Positions 10,367-21,335 of a stretch of 64,000 bases of DNA are shown in pieces. The stretch is from Taeniopygia guttata (taxonomy: Eukaryota > Chordata > Aves > Passeriformes > Estrildidae). The stretch lies in assembly GCF_048771995.1 (NCBI RefSeq), contig NC_133026.1, positions 149,691,001 to 149,755,000 of the forward strand, read 5' to 3'. A program made the position numbers and the translations under genes. Numbering within the stretch: position 1 is the first letter of the stretch; every line of letters starts with the position of its first letter. The notes under the pieces were generated by a model. That model was given only the letters and a program-made list of their open reading frames with translations, did not search any database and was not told the origin of the DNA.

Positions 10367-10669
10367 CTCTTGTCCCACCTTGTGTTCCTCCCCTAAACAT
10401 CCTTAAGGTAGCCCTTCTGATGTACCAAAGTGCTTTTCCCACCCAGCCCACCCTGTGTCCCAGCCCTTGGCCCTGACCTCCTGTAGAAAGATAATCAGGA
10501 AGGAAAAAGCTCCATTTGAGCTTAATCTGGTGGCTGCTTTGAAAGACTATAGAAAGTGTGTTTTTTAAAAAATATTAATAACAAAGGAGGGCCAAGGAAA
10601 ATGTCTATTCTTTATTTCATAGAGGGGTGGGTGAGGATGTTAGTAATTTGCCAGGGACATCCTGATATT
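10367..10669. other. non-coding spacer
   Basis: Nothing recognised. Confidence 0.4.
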
Positions 10670-10777
10670 CTGTGTCAGCCATAGTGTGGCCAGCTGGACC
10701 AGGGCTCTGATTGTCCCTCTGTTCTGGGCACTGGTGTGGCCACACCTTGAGTGCTGTGTGCAGATGTGTGCCCCCAT
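10670..10777 (+). mobile_element. CR1 LINE fragment from the end of ORF2 / start of the 3' region
   Basis: It carries the segment 'tggccagctggaccagggc', 'ctgttctgggcactgg' and 'ccacaccttgagtgctgtg', which lies 5' of the usual CR1 3' ends seen elsewhere here. It is truncated at both sides. Confidence 0.8.
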
Positions 10778-10947
10778 TAAGATGTGATTATTGATAGATG
10801 CCTCTACAGGAATTGAGGCTTCTTCTCGCTCCCATTTTTGTGCTCAGGTCTCCTCAGTTTTGGCAGAGCCACAAGGAGTTCCTGGCTGGAGTCCTGGATC
10901 TAGTGACTCCAGACTTTGTGGGATGGGCAGTCTTGGTCATAATTAGG

Positions 10948-11150
10948 GTATTTCAATCTCAGAATCATAAAATAGTTTGGCTTGGAAAGGTTTGAAAAAG
11001 CATCTTGTTACAACCCCCTTGGCAAGGCATGGAGCTCCTTCCACTATCCCAGGTTGCTCCAAGCCCTGTCCAACCTGGCCTTGGACACTTCCAGGGATGG
11101 GGCATCCACAACTTTTCTCGTCAACCGGTGCCTTTGCCTCATCACTCAAT
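10948..11150 (-). mobile_element. CR1 LINE 3' fragment (type B)
   Basis: It runs from the 3' terminus (ataaaatagtttggcttgg) back to 'ggtgcctttgcctcatcac'. It ends about 15 bp from a sense copy, with the truncated 5' ends facing each other. Confidence 0.9.
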
Positions 11151-11164
11151 AAATCTCAATAATC

Positions 11165-11413
11165 CAGGACAAGGGGGAATTCTTTACAAATTGAGACAGC
11201 ACCTTTATGTTAGCTATTAGGAAAAAGTTTTTTACTGTGAGGGTGGTGAGACCCTGGAACAAGTTGTCCAGCAAAGCTGTGGATCTGGAATTCAGATTGT
11301 GTGAACCTAGTCCAGTAGAAAGTGTCCCTGCCCATGTCAGGGAGCCGGAACTGGATGATTTTTTAGGTCCTTTCCAACCCAAACCATTCCATGGTTCTGT
11401 GACTCTGTGACAG
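11165..11413 (+). mobile_element. CR1 LINE 3' fragment (type B)
   Basis: Sense copy with 'tgagggtggtgagaccctgg' near its start and an intact terminal 'ttctgtgactctgtgac'. It has its own 3' terminus, as does its inverted neighbour, so the two are separate insertions. Confidence 0.9.
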
Positions 11414-12727
11414 TCGCTCTGTCCTTCTGACAGTCACACCTTCTCCTAAACTGGGATTGCTGTGGCTCATCCCCTTCCCACTGCCCGTCCTCTCCTTCCC
11501 CCAGGGAGACACAGCTCCTCCCTGAGCTTATTATCTTCAGGTATAGCTCAATAATTAACGACCCTCGCAGGAACCAGGAGCTCAGTCAGACTGAGGCTTC
11601 CAGTCAGTGCAGGAGGAGCAGGGCTTGAAGTAAAAGGACTTGTAATTAATGTCCTCTACAATATGCAAATGAGATTTCCTTGTCCTTAGACCAAAGGCAA
11701 CTAAATTAGTCAAACCAAAAGGGACGAACAGGAGACAATGTTTAAATTAGAGAACAGAGGGAGGATGATGCTTTTATTCCACAGTAATTGAGATTACAAA
11801 TCCAGTCTCCCCTGGACCAATGAGCATTTCTGTCTGCTCAGTTGCCTAATTTGTGTTTGGCTCAAAGGAAGAAGTTATTTTGTTTAATTTTTTTTTTCTC
11901 TTCCTCTACAACTCAGAAAACCTGGAATAGGAACAGCTCTGGGAAGGAACAGCCAGGAAAGCAAAGCAAGAAAACACAGCAGCATCACTGAGGTAATCAC
12001 TGAAAGCAAACAGGAGCTCCTGGGATCCTCCCAAAAAGAAGGTTTAAGGAAAATCTTGGGGCAAGGGCAAAAAACCCCACATTTTACAACTTGAATAAGT
12101 TATCTTTGCTCCTTATAGGAGGATGGAGAATGGGGTGAGTGATTCTCTCAGTAGGAAAGGAAAAGGGTGGATGTGTATTAAAGCCGCTGGAAAGGGAGAG
12201 AAGGTGTTTAGAAATACTCACAGGAATTAAAAAAGGCAGAAAATAGAAAGACTGGGATACAGTGAACACAGTGGGGTCCTTAAAGAATGAAACTGGTCCT
12301 CTCTGGCTTCATGGCATTACCTCATCTCTGAAGCAGCTTCAGGGTTAATATCTCCCCTCAGATTCAACTGCAAAAAAACACTGGAGAACCACAGACCTGC
12401 AAATCCATCTGGCATTCACCTTTTTTTTTTTTTTTTCCATCCATTGAATTCCAGCACAGCCCTGTGCTAAAACTTGGAAAAACCTTGGGCAGGTAGGTGA
12501 AGATGGGTTTCATCTGGTCAGATGTTTACAGATTCCTCCAAATAAATGGCTGGAGGTGAATTATTTTAAGGAAACTGTGGAAATTTTTATGAAATTGGGC
12601 ACCTCATCATAATGACACTGTCTGGACTAGGGAAGATGAATCTAAAATGGTTTAAAAACTGAACAGGCAGGTGATTTTAATTTGTTGCAGCCTGTCTCTT
12701 AAGCACAATAGGAGAACACAGAAAAAG
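11414..12727. other. non-coding, AT-leaning
   Basis: No gene recognised. It contains a 16-base T run at 12421-12436. Confidence 0.4.
12421..12436. repeat. poly(T) 16
   Basis: Uninterrupted T run. Confidence 0.95.
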
Positions 12728-13250
12728 GGGATCATAGGATCATTTAGGTTGGAAAAGACCTTGAAGGTCATCAGGTCCAACATTTAACCCAGCACTGCCA
12801 TGAAACAATGTCCCCAAGTGCCACATACAGCTACATATCTTTTAAACACCTCCAGGGACAGGGACTCCACCATGTCCATGGGTAGCCTGTCCCAGGGCTG
12901 GATCAGCCTTTCAGTGAAGGGTTTGTTCCTGATGTCCAGTCTAAACTCCTCCTGATGGAACTTGAGGCCATTTCCCCTCATCCTGTCACTTGTCACCCAG
13001 AAGAAGAGCCTGACTCTCACCTTCTTGCACCCTCCTGTCAGGGAGTTGTGGAAAGCCAAAATGTCCTTCCTGAGTCTCCTTTTCTGCAGGCTGAGCCCCC
13101 CCAGCTCCCTCAGCTGCTCCTGGTGCTCCAGACCCTTCCCCAGCTCCATTCCCTTCTCTGGACATGCTCCAGCTGCTCAGTATCTTCCCTGCCATGAGGA
13201 TTCCACATCCCACACTTGGGGGATGTGTCCCAGTGTCACACTTCACCTAT
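12728..13250 (-). mobile_element. long CR1 LINE 3' region (type A)
   Basis: About 520 bp. It runs from the terminal 'aggttggaaaagaccttg' through 'cacctccagggacagggac' and 'gccatttcccctcatcctg' to 'cccttctctggacatgctcc'. Confidence 0.9.
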
Positions 13251-15189
13251 GAGATAGCACTGCTGGTTTCTCCCTCTGATTCTGTAATATAGATCCACAA
13301 GTTTCTCTTAGGAAATTTTCTCTTTTCTTTGGCAGTTTCTGGGTGATGTCCCTGTTCAGAGGGCTCTGTTTTCCTTCTAGCCAGGATATAGGACAGACTG
13401 AGGCTGAGGAGGGCTGGGGTTGAATAAAATTGCTTTTATTGCGCTAACCTGATGTTTGATCTTTCTCAAATCACTTGCCGTGTCCATAATTCTGTTTTTC
13501 TTCCCTGTCCCCCCCTGGAGTTACTGCTGGGGTTGTAACTCATTCAAGGGAAGAAATCAGCTCTCTTTATTTTCATATTTAATTCCACACCTGCATTTCT
13601 CTGGGGCCAATTTATTTGTTGGTTTTTTTTCGAGGCTTTCTCTCCACACAAGTCACTGTGCCTGCCTTGCCCACTAGATGTCATGAAATGCTGTGGATGC
13701 TCTCAGACCTGTGGGCGAAGGGGACTTTTAGCTGCTTGGTAGCAAATTGCTGGAGTTCCTCCCTGGCCATCTGCTTTTTTGGAGGTAGCCCACTCAGCTG
13801 GGAACTGTGAGCAAAATCATCAGCTGCCGCCAGCACCGTCCTATTTTCGGCTCCAAGGAATCACGACTGTTGGCTGCGCTGCCAGGAACAGCAGCTCCTG
13901 GCATTTGCTGGGGGTTGGTGAGTATAGGAGAAAACCCAGAGGGAGAAGGGTTTGGCTTCAGCTGACCCACAGTTAGGTATGGACAGCTCTGCAGTTCTTC
14001 CAAGTCTTCCTGTCTGCTGCAGGAATAAATTTCTTCTCTTCATTTCCGAGCCGCTGGAAGGAGTAGTTGTGCTGGAAGAAGCTGTGCTTGGGATTGGTGG
14101 AGGCACTTTCCTGGAAAGGCACTTGGAAAGGAGAAATATGAAGTTTATTGGCTGGAGATGTGACTCATCCAGAGATGCCGGCTCTCCACAGCTTCATATA
14201 CAAAGGTCTTCAGGGTCTAAGTGTTCCTTAATAGATTTTGGAAGCTTTCCTTATTTTTTAGAAATTTCTTTTAATTTTTTCAGAGCTTTCCTTTCACTTC
14301 TTTTGCATTCTTCATATGATTAGTTACCATTTATCTCTTCTATTTAAAGAACTCTCTTTGGTTAGGACTGGCCTGCAGTCAGCAGGGCTCAAGTGGGGGT
14401 GGGAGAGATATTTTTCATTCATTGCTCGACTGGAGAAAAAGTGATGGTTAATGGAAGTGGTTGCTTATTTCCCTATGTTTTATTTCTTTCCCTCTGACGG
14501 AAAAGAGAGGGAGAGGATTTCAGCTGAGGGGTTTCCAAGATGGAATTAATCAAGTTAATCAACAGAGGTAACATTTGCTAAGCCAATTTTGTGACTAGAC
14601 ATCACCCCACTAAATTCAGGGAGAGATTGCTGAGCGACATCCTGTCACCACAACAGGACACTTTTGTCCCTCTCCTTCACGCACAGCACTGCTCCAGGTA
14701 ACCTTGTTCCCATGGAAAAGGTTGGCATGACCCTCTTTCTTCCTGGAGTTCCACATGAATGTGCCACGTGAGTAAGAAACCTGAGCACATCTTTGCAGAG
14801 ACTCATGCTAACAGTTCAGCAAATGTCGGATTTTTCTGAGCCAACAGCTTGTCAGACCCAAATAAGACTTCCACATTTCCAGCATTGGAAGCAAAACCCT
14901 CAGGATGTTTTGCAAAGGTCTTTTTTTCCTGCCAACCTCTTCCTGTTGGTGTTCTGACCTAGTTTGTAAGTTTGATCAGGCCAGACAAGTCCCAGGAGGT
15001 GCCAGGGATGTGAATCCCTGGTTTGAGGGTGGAAAGGAGGGTGAGACTTTGTCCATATGGACCAAATCCATTTTAAAACACTTAGAATCTGGGATTAAGA
15101 ATATGTGCCAGCTCTTTTATGTGGTCTTCGAGACCTGGGCCTGCAGCTCTAGAGATCCAGCAGCAGAGAAAGTGAAGAGACAAGAACAG
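13251..15189. other. non-coding, no recognised gene
   Basis: Short open frames only. The segment at 13779-13976 is open and ends near a donor-like TTG|GTGAGTAT (GT at 13917), but no convincing acceptor precedes it. Confidence 0.35.
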
Positions 15190-15627
15190 AAGATGGCAAC
15201 AGAGATGATGAAGGGACTGGAGCATCTTTGTTATGAGGCCAGGCTGAGAGAGTTGAACATGTTCAGTCCAAAATAAAGTGACTGAGAGGGAACCTTATCA
15301 ATGTCCAGTGATATCTGCAAGGAGGGGTCAGAGGATGGCCCAGGCTCTGCTCCATGGGGCCCAGCAAAAGGAAAGGAAGAACAGGCAGAAAATTATGCCC
15401 ATGAAATTCCACTTGTACATGAGGAAAAACTGTCCTGTGCAGTGCCCAAGCCCTGAACAAATTGTCTAGAGAGGATGTGGAGTCTCCCTCATGGGCCACA
15501 TTCCAGAACCATCTGGACACCATCCTGGGCCAGGTGCTCTGGGATGGCCCTGGCTGAGCAGGGAGGTGGCACCAGATAACCCCACTGTGGTCACTTCCAG
15601 CCTGACCCATTCTGTGATTCTCTGAGA
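15190..15627 (+). mobile_element. CR1 LINE 3' region, distinct subgroup
   Basis: The segments 'gaagggactggagcatctt', 'gaccctgg'-like 'gatggccctggctgagcag' and a terminal 'cccattctgtgattctctg' mark a CR1 group different from types A to C. Confidence 0.8.
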
Positions 15628-15854
15628 AGAGACACCTGTTCTAGGGCAGACAGTGGCTGCTGGCAGAAGAAAGGCTCCAAGTCCCTCACTGAGCTCTGGG
15701 GAAGTCACATCAAAGCCGCACTGCTTGACAGGTGAGAAAAACCATGAGCAAATATGTGGAAGGTCAAAGAAGGTCTGAGCTTTGTGGGAAAACACTTGAA
15801 ACCCCTGTTCCTCTACCTGAAAGTAGCTTTGGAGTCCTCTGCAGAGAGATCCTG

Positions 15855-16030
15855 CCTTGCCCTGTCCAGAGAAGCCGTGGCTGCCCCATATCTGGGAGTG
15901 TCCAAGGCCAGGTTGGATGGAGCTTGGAGCAACCTGGGATAGTGGAAGGTGTCCCTGCCCATGGCAGGGAGTTGGGATGAGATGATCTTTAAGGTCCCTT
16001 CCAACCCAAACCATTCCATGATTCTGTGAT
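15855..16030 (+). mobile_element. CR1 LINE 3' fragment (type B)
   Basis: 'gagaagccgtggctgcccc' through 'tgcccatggcagggagttgg' to 'ccattccatgattctgtga'. Confidence 0.9.
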
Positions 16031-16039
16031 CCCTGCAGA

Positions 16040-16426
16040 GTGACAAAACCACCGGGAAGCCAGAGCTGGCCAGCAGGACCCTGGTGGCTGGGATTATTTG
16101 GGGTGACATGTGCCAGCAGCGTGGATGAGCCCATTTTGCCCCAAAAGTCGCAGCAATCTCCGCAGGTCCTACATGTCTTGCATCCATCCCTGTGCTCCCT
16201 GCTGTCATCCTCGTCCTTCCCGAGCCGATTTTCCCTGGTTTTGTGTGCTTTGGAGCCAGGAGAGGGCAGCAATGCTCATGGACAGACACGCAGCGCCGCT
16301 GCCGTCCCCGGTCCTCTCCGAGGGTCTGGCAGTGACATCCCAGCGCCCCGGTCATGTTCGGATGGACAGCACTGTACACAGGTGCCTCTGGCACTTCAGG
16401 CTCAGGTAAATCGGAATCGGCGTACA

Positions 16427-16430
<4 letters not shown>
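16040..16430. other. CpG-richer non-coding patch
   Basis: This stretch has many more CG dinucleotides than its surroundings, most densely from about 16130 to 16425, and no recognised repeat. Open frames on both strands here reflect GC content. It ends at a 34-base T run. It may be a small CpG island or a remnant of an older gene-derived insertion; neither can be shown here. Confidence 0.3.

Positions 16431-16464
<34 letters not shown>
16431..16464. repeat. poly(T) 34
   Basis: Uninterrupted run of 34 T. CR1 copies do not carry poly(A) tails, so it is not a CR1 tail. Confidence 0.95.
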
Positions 16465-16469
<5 letters not shown>

Positions 16470-16814
16470 GCAAGCAGAAACTTTTCCTCTGCAGCTTGGT
16501 CCGCACAAGCTGTGATTTAAAACCCTGTTCAACACCCTAAGGTGTGGCCAAGCAGCCTCTCCATTTTTTCTCATGCAGATGAGACTCTGGATACTTTTAA
16601 GCAAGTGGTTTTGATTCAATTGCACTTCTTGATGAGCATTTAAAGCCCTCCACGAATTAGAAAATTCAAGAAATGAACACCCTTTCTCCACCCAGCCTCG
16701 AGTAATAAATGAAAAATAAGAGATTTATGAAATAGTTTCCCTTAATCAGAATTGATTAGAGTCACAAATCTCTGCTAAGCAGTGGGAGCCTGCATCGAAT
16801 GTGGACACATCAAA

Positions 16815-17064
16815 AAGGTTCCATCTCGAGATAAGAATTTATTTTTTTTTCACTGAGAACAATCAAACACTGGAACAATCCAACCAGGGATGTGGTGGAG
16901 TCCCCAGTCCTGAAGGGTTTCAAGCCCCATCCCTGGAAGTGTCCAAAAGCCAGGCTGGAAGGGGTTCTGAGCAACTTCATCCAGTGGAAAGTATTCCTGC
17001 CCATGACAGGTGGTGCAACCAGATTATCTCGAAGGTCCCTTCCAAACCAAACCGTTCTATGAAT
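16815..17064 (+). mobile_element. CR1 LINE 3' fragment (type B)
   Basis: Sense copy with 'ccatccctggaagtgtcca' and the terminal 'ccgttctatgaatcc'. Confidence 0.9.
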
Positions 17065-18317
17065 CCATTAGGATGAAATTGGACAAAGTGTTAGGCAATC
17101 TCATCAATGATCCCTTCTGATTAAAGATCCTACTTACTGGACTCAGGGTGGGGACATAAAATCCTGGAGACATCCCCCTGGATGAGTGACCTTTAGTGAA
17201 GGAGGTCTCCTCAAGGTGCCTGACCTTGCAGTGAGGCTCTGCCCTCGTTATTAGCACATGGTGGCTGCACCAACCCTCCAAAATCTCCTTCTGAGTCCAT
17301 GACTCATCTTGCCATGATGAGCAAACCAGACTTTCCTTCCCCTTCTCCTTTCCCAAGCCAGAATGAGCCAAAGCATCATTTGTTTTAACAATAGGTCGAG
17401 CAAGAGAGATACACAGGCATAAAACCTGAGCTGTGGAGCTGTGCCAACGCAGAGTCAGGCAAGGTGAGAGGGAAATGGCAAATGTCTCATTGATTTCAAA
17501 GCTGCTACACGATCCTGCCTGGGAGTCCTTGAAGCTGTTAAAAAAAAATAAAAAATAAAAAAAAAGCCTTAAAATGACGCGGTGTTGATGGGGAGTTTGG
17601 AGTTGGCAGCTTCCTTTGTGCCTGCTGTTTATTCTCATACAAAGCAATCCAAATGCAGAATGTTTACCCAATGGAAACCCCTCAGCATTGTGTTTCCCCC
17701 TCGGAGCCTCGCACAGCTCATTCCTCACCAGCTGGAGCTCTGCAAAACACCCTTTCTTACTCACCCGTGGCCACCCACATCCAAATGCCACCAGGCCTGA
17801 AGGAGCTCGAGGAATAGGGGTTGACCAGGATGTCTTTTTATCCAACAGAAAAGCCCCTGACTTGCCCTCCTGCCCTTTTTTCTCTATTTCTGCCTTTACA
17901 TTTATAAAAGACACGAAGTACATTGCTCTGCTGGCAGGTTGATACTCAACTCCCAGGAGTTTGATTCCCTTCTCTGCCACTAATGTGTGCCACAGCAAAG
18001 GGTCCTTGTCATTAAGGCCACATCCCTGTGATGGGCAGTGGTGACACATGGTTTTGCATCCATCAAAAGCACCGAGACTGTGAATTTGTAGTGCCAAAAT
18101 CTCCTCCGTCTCTCTAACATGGCCCATTAGACTAACGACTTCCCATCAGCCAAGAATGTGGGCAGAAGCAGCTGATAATTATAGACATCCTGCAACTCTT
18201 CCCTTGCAAGCTCAGGAAATTCTTGTGCAGGATAAAGTTAAAAGGGATGCTGAAGTTTTCATTTGTAAGGATACAGTTATAAGAGCTCCATGTAAAATCT
18301 CCTAAAATGGGGTTTTA
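17065..18317. other. non-coding with a long chance-like open frame
   Basis: A 356-codon ATG-initiated frame runs on the minus strand from 18127 to 17057. It passes through an A/T-rich low-complexity tract (17538-17565) and its end reaches the CR1 boundary. The product has no domain I recognise, so I do not annotate it as a gene. Confidence 0.3.
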
Positions 18318-18372
18318 TAGAGAATCATAGGATGGTTTGAGCTGGAAGGGACTTTGCATGCTCTGAGATCTC
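18318..18372 (-). mobile_element. CR1 LINE 3' terminal stub (type B)
   Basis: 'agaatcataggatggtttga' then 'gctggaagggact' only. Confidence 0.7.
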
Positions 18373-18496
18373 TCTCTCTGTCTCTGTAAATATCACCTCT
18401 CTTCTGTAAAGACCCTCATGAAGAACCTCACCCCTGTCCAGGACCGTGGATTGCTACCACCCAACCTCCTTAAACTATGTCAGAATCCAGACTGAT

Positions 18497-18545
18497 TGAT
18501 TTGGGTTGGAAGAAGCCTTAAAGATCCAGTTCCAACCCCCCAGCA
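18497..18545 (-). mobile_element. CR1 LINE 3' terminal stub
   Basis: 'tgatttgggttggaagaag' then 'ccttaaagatcc'. It may be part of the same decayed insertion as the stub at 18318. Confidence 0.6.
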
Positions 18546-18916
18546 TCTGTTGCATAAAGGGTGAAATTTATTTTGCAGGGCTTTCTCTTTCTCAGATATG
18601 TTTTGTCAGCCACTCCTGCTCACTCTGGCAGATTTGTTGCTTACCTCAATTTCCCTTTCTCTTGGAATAAAATCTCTCTTTTCAATTGAAACTGAATTTC
18701 CTCAGCCCTGTTTCTGGACCCTGCAAAGTCCTGCTGTTCCCCTGTTTCCACCCTCAAAGGGAAGAGATGACCTTGCTCAGATCCTCCCTGGGGAGTTGCA
18801 CTGATCTTTGGTGGAGGGGAAAACCTCTTTGCTGCAGCAGCCATCAGCTCATGCATATGCCACTGTCAATTCATCTGAAGTCTGTTGGACAAATTCCAGC
18901 ACTCTGCAGGGAAAGG

Positions 18917-18952
18917 AAAAAAAAAAAAAAGAAAAAAGAAAGAAAAAAAAAA
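18917..18952. repeat. A-rich low-complexity tract
   Basis: A run with scattered G. Confidence 0.9.
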
Positions 18953-19149
18953 GGAGCTGGCAGAGGTAATGAGATATGCCAGAAATTATTGTATCTCTTT
19001 TTTTATTCTGATTCTTAGGGTTCTTTGGGGTTTTTACCTCCTTCATTAAGCTGGTGTTTGGTTTTTGCAGTGGTTACACCCACCCTAAGCTAATTGTTAA
19101 CCTCTTAACTGATTGTTAACTTAGTTGTAAGTAAAGATAGAGAGAACCC

Positions 19150-19480
19150 TGAGACTTTTTATGGAATTATTAAACTTGGAAAAGACCTCTGAGATCACTG
19201 AGGCCCATCACTAACCCAGCACTGTGCTCACCACCACATCATATCCCTGAACCACATCCACACACCTTTGAACACTTCCAGGGATTGGTGACCCCAGAAC
19301 TTCTCTGGACAGCTTGACCACCCTTTCGCTAGAGAAATTTGTTCTAATATCCCATCTGAACCATTCCTGGTGCAATTTTAGGCTGTTTCTTCTTCTCCTA
19401 TCTCTTTTTACTTGGGAGAAGAGACAGACCGACCCCTACCTGGCTGCACTCTCCTGTCAGTTCCAGAGTTCAGGCTGCTC
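19150..19480 (-). mobile_element. CR1 LINE 3' region (type A)
   Basis: It starts at 'cttggaaaagacctctgag' and runs through 'cacttccagggattggtga' to a 'ttgggagaagagac' segment. It ends about 120 bp before the tRNA gene. Confidence 0.85.
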
Positions 19481-19598
19481 TTTGCTTCCCAGAGGAGAAT
19501 CCTGGCTGCCCAAGGAAATGGTCCACACACTAAAAAGCCACACTCAATGGAAAACAATTTCCCAGGAATTTCAGGGTGCAGGGGAGCAAGGCCCTGGG

Positions 19599-19681
19599 GT
19601 CAGGATGGCCGAGCGGTCTAAGGCGCTGCGTTCAGGTCGCAGTCTCCCCTGGAGGCGTGGGTTCGAATCCCACTCCTGACA
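19599..19681 (+). tRNA. tRNA-Leu (anticodon CAG)
   Basis: An 83-base class II tRNA. The acceptor stem GTCAGGA pairs perfectly with TCCTGAC, followed by discriminator A at 19681. The anticodon loop TTCAGGT places CAG at 19633-19635, reading CUG leucine codons. The long variable arm is typical of leucine tRNAs. Internal pol III promoter boxes are intact: A box TGGCCGAGCGG at 19606-19616 and B box GGTTCGAATCC at 19660-19670. No intron and no mismatched stem were seen, so it looks functional. CCA is not encoded, as expected for a nuclear gene. The downstream terminator is unusual: there is no run of four T, only TTCTTT within the first 10 bases. Confidence 0.97.
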
Positions 19682-19706
19682 ACTTCTTTGCTGGCCAGAG
19701 CCATCC

Positions 19707-19898
19707 CACAGGGAATTCTGCTGCTTCTCTCTGCGAGAGACAATTCCTGGGAATCTCCCTAGTCTGGTCCCACAGGGAATTCTGCTGCTTCTCTCTGCAA
19801 CAGACAATTCCTGGGAATCTCCCTAGTCTGGTCCCACAGGGAATTCTGCTGCTTCCCTCTGCAAGAGACAATTCCTGGGAATCTCCCTAGTCTGGTCC
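19707..19898. repeat. 64-bp tandem repeat, 3 copies
   Basis: The unit begins CACAGGGAATTCTGCTGCTT and recurs at 19707, 19771 and 19835 with a few substitutions between copies. It starts 25 bp after the tRNA gene. It explains the matching open frames in several phases here. Confidence 0.95.
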
Positions 19899-20214
19899 AG
19901 CCTCAGGATTAACACCCACTGTTGGTTGTTCATGTTGGCAGTGATGAGTGTCCCTCCCACTTATCAACACCTGGTGCAGGTAGAGTTTTATTTTTCCATA
20001 GCATCAACCTGGCTCAGGTGGAATTTTGGCTTTTCTGGTGTATTACAGGCTGCTGGTGACAAGTCGCTCCTGTCTCAAGGGGGAAAAGAGTTCTAAGCCA
20101 TGAGTTTTGGGGCTGATTGAGGGCTTTAAACAAGGTTTGAAGGGGAAGGGGATAAAACCAGGCTCCCTGGATGAGTCCAGGGGCACCATGCCAGTGTTGG
20201 GATTGAAATCCATC

Positions 20215-20400
20215 TGCCTGTGGCATGGAAGGCTCTACAGAGGGACCTGGACAGGCTGGATCAATCGGCAAAGTTAAAAAAATGAATAAATATGTCACAT
20301 TGTGACAAAATTCAAGTGGCCATGGTGGCATTCGGTTAAACACTGGATGTGATAATCTTGGAGGTCATTGCCAAACCTATCAATTCTGTGGTTCTCAAAC
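20215..20400 (+). mobile_element. CR1 LINE fragments
   Basis: An internal piece ('ctctacagagggacctggac', 'aggctggatcaatcgg') is followed by a degraded 3' end ('gtgataatcttggaggtcat', 'attctgtggttctc'). Confidence 0.65.
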
Positions 20401-21164
20401 TCCAAAATCCTCTTCAAACCTAAACAAGACAACAAGGAAAAGAAAAATAAAACGCAGCAGCTGCAGCAGTTAAACTCAGAACAATCTTTTTACTGCACCA
20501 TTTTTTCCCTAATGCATGTGAAGCTTCATAACGTTTATGCTGCAAATTCCTTGAGATTATGTCTTTTATTGAGTGTTTTATCCAGCCCTGAAGCGTTTGA
20601 GTACTGCTGGTAGTAGAAATATCCTCATCTGTCAGAGCAGGAACTCTCAGCAATAACTGCTCTGCTCCTCTTTCGCAACAATTTTTTAGTCATAGCTTAT
20701 CACCATTGCAATCAAATCCCAGGCCCTGGATTTCTTCCATCATTCATTTTCAAAACCAGTAGCAAATCCTTGAGATCCTTGTGTGCCTCCCAGGCAGACA
20801 GGGGAGTCCAGCAAACAAAGATGCATAAAAAGGGCAGGAAAACTGGTTAGTCTTGAAAGGCAAAGAAATTGGACCAAATGAATCATCCCATCTTCACTTT
20901 CTTAATAAGAACAACACAGCAGCATTTTCTGCACTCTCAGGTGTGCACCTTTCTTTAAAAATCAGTGCCAAAGGACCTTTTCTGCTGTGGGGAAGGGGAA
21001 AAAAAGGGCAAGAACTGATGTCAGGTGACAGTGATGAAATTCAAGATTTAAATTTAAAAAATAAAGTTTTTCTTTGAGACAGACATTGTGGAAGGAAAGG
21101 CTTGGCAGCTGCAAGAGCCCAAGTCTGATTGAGAACATAAAACCTTAGAAGGTTTTTGTCAAGG
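20401..21164. other. non-coding, AT-rich
   Basis: Nothing recognised. Confidence 0.4.
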
Positions 21165-21335
21165 TCAGAGTTGGCAACTTCACCACTGCCCTGGGCAGCC
21201 TGTTTTGATGTTTGACCACTCCTCCAGTGAATATTTTTTTTCCTGATATCCAACCTGAACCTCCCTTGGTGCAACTTGAGGCCATCTCCCCTTGTCTTGT
21301 CATTAATTGTGTGGGAGAAGATGCCAAGCTTTGTC
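21165..21335 (-). mobile_element. CR1 LINE fragment
   Basis: 'ctgggcagcctgttttgatg', 'caacctgaacctcccttgg' and 'gccatctccccttgtcttg' in CR1 antisense order. The 3' terminus is missing. Confidence 0.8.

Noticed and set aside
10948..11413. 5'-inverted CR1 like the one at 52 kb
   Set aside because: Both opposed pieces carry their own 3' terminus, so they are two insertions.
17057..18127. 356-codon ATG-initiated minus-strand frame
   Set aside because: It runs through an A/T low-complexity tract, reaches CR1-adjacent sequence, has no recognised domain and no splice support. Worth a single RNA-seq look but not annotated.
19690..19890. Protein-coding frames downstream of the tRNA
   Set aside because: They come from the 64-bp tandem repeat, whose unit is not a multiple of three, so the frame rotates between copies.
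19707..19898. CRISPR-like array
   Set aside because: The repeats are directly tandem with no unique spacers, and the genome is eukaryotic.
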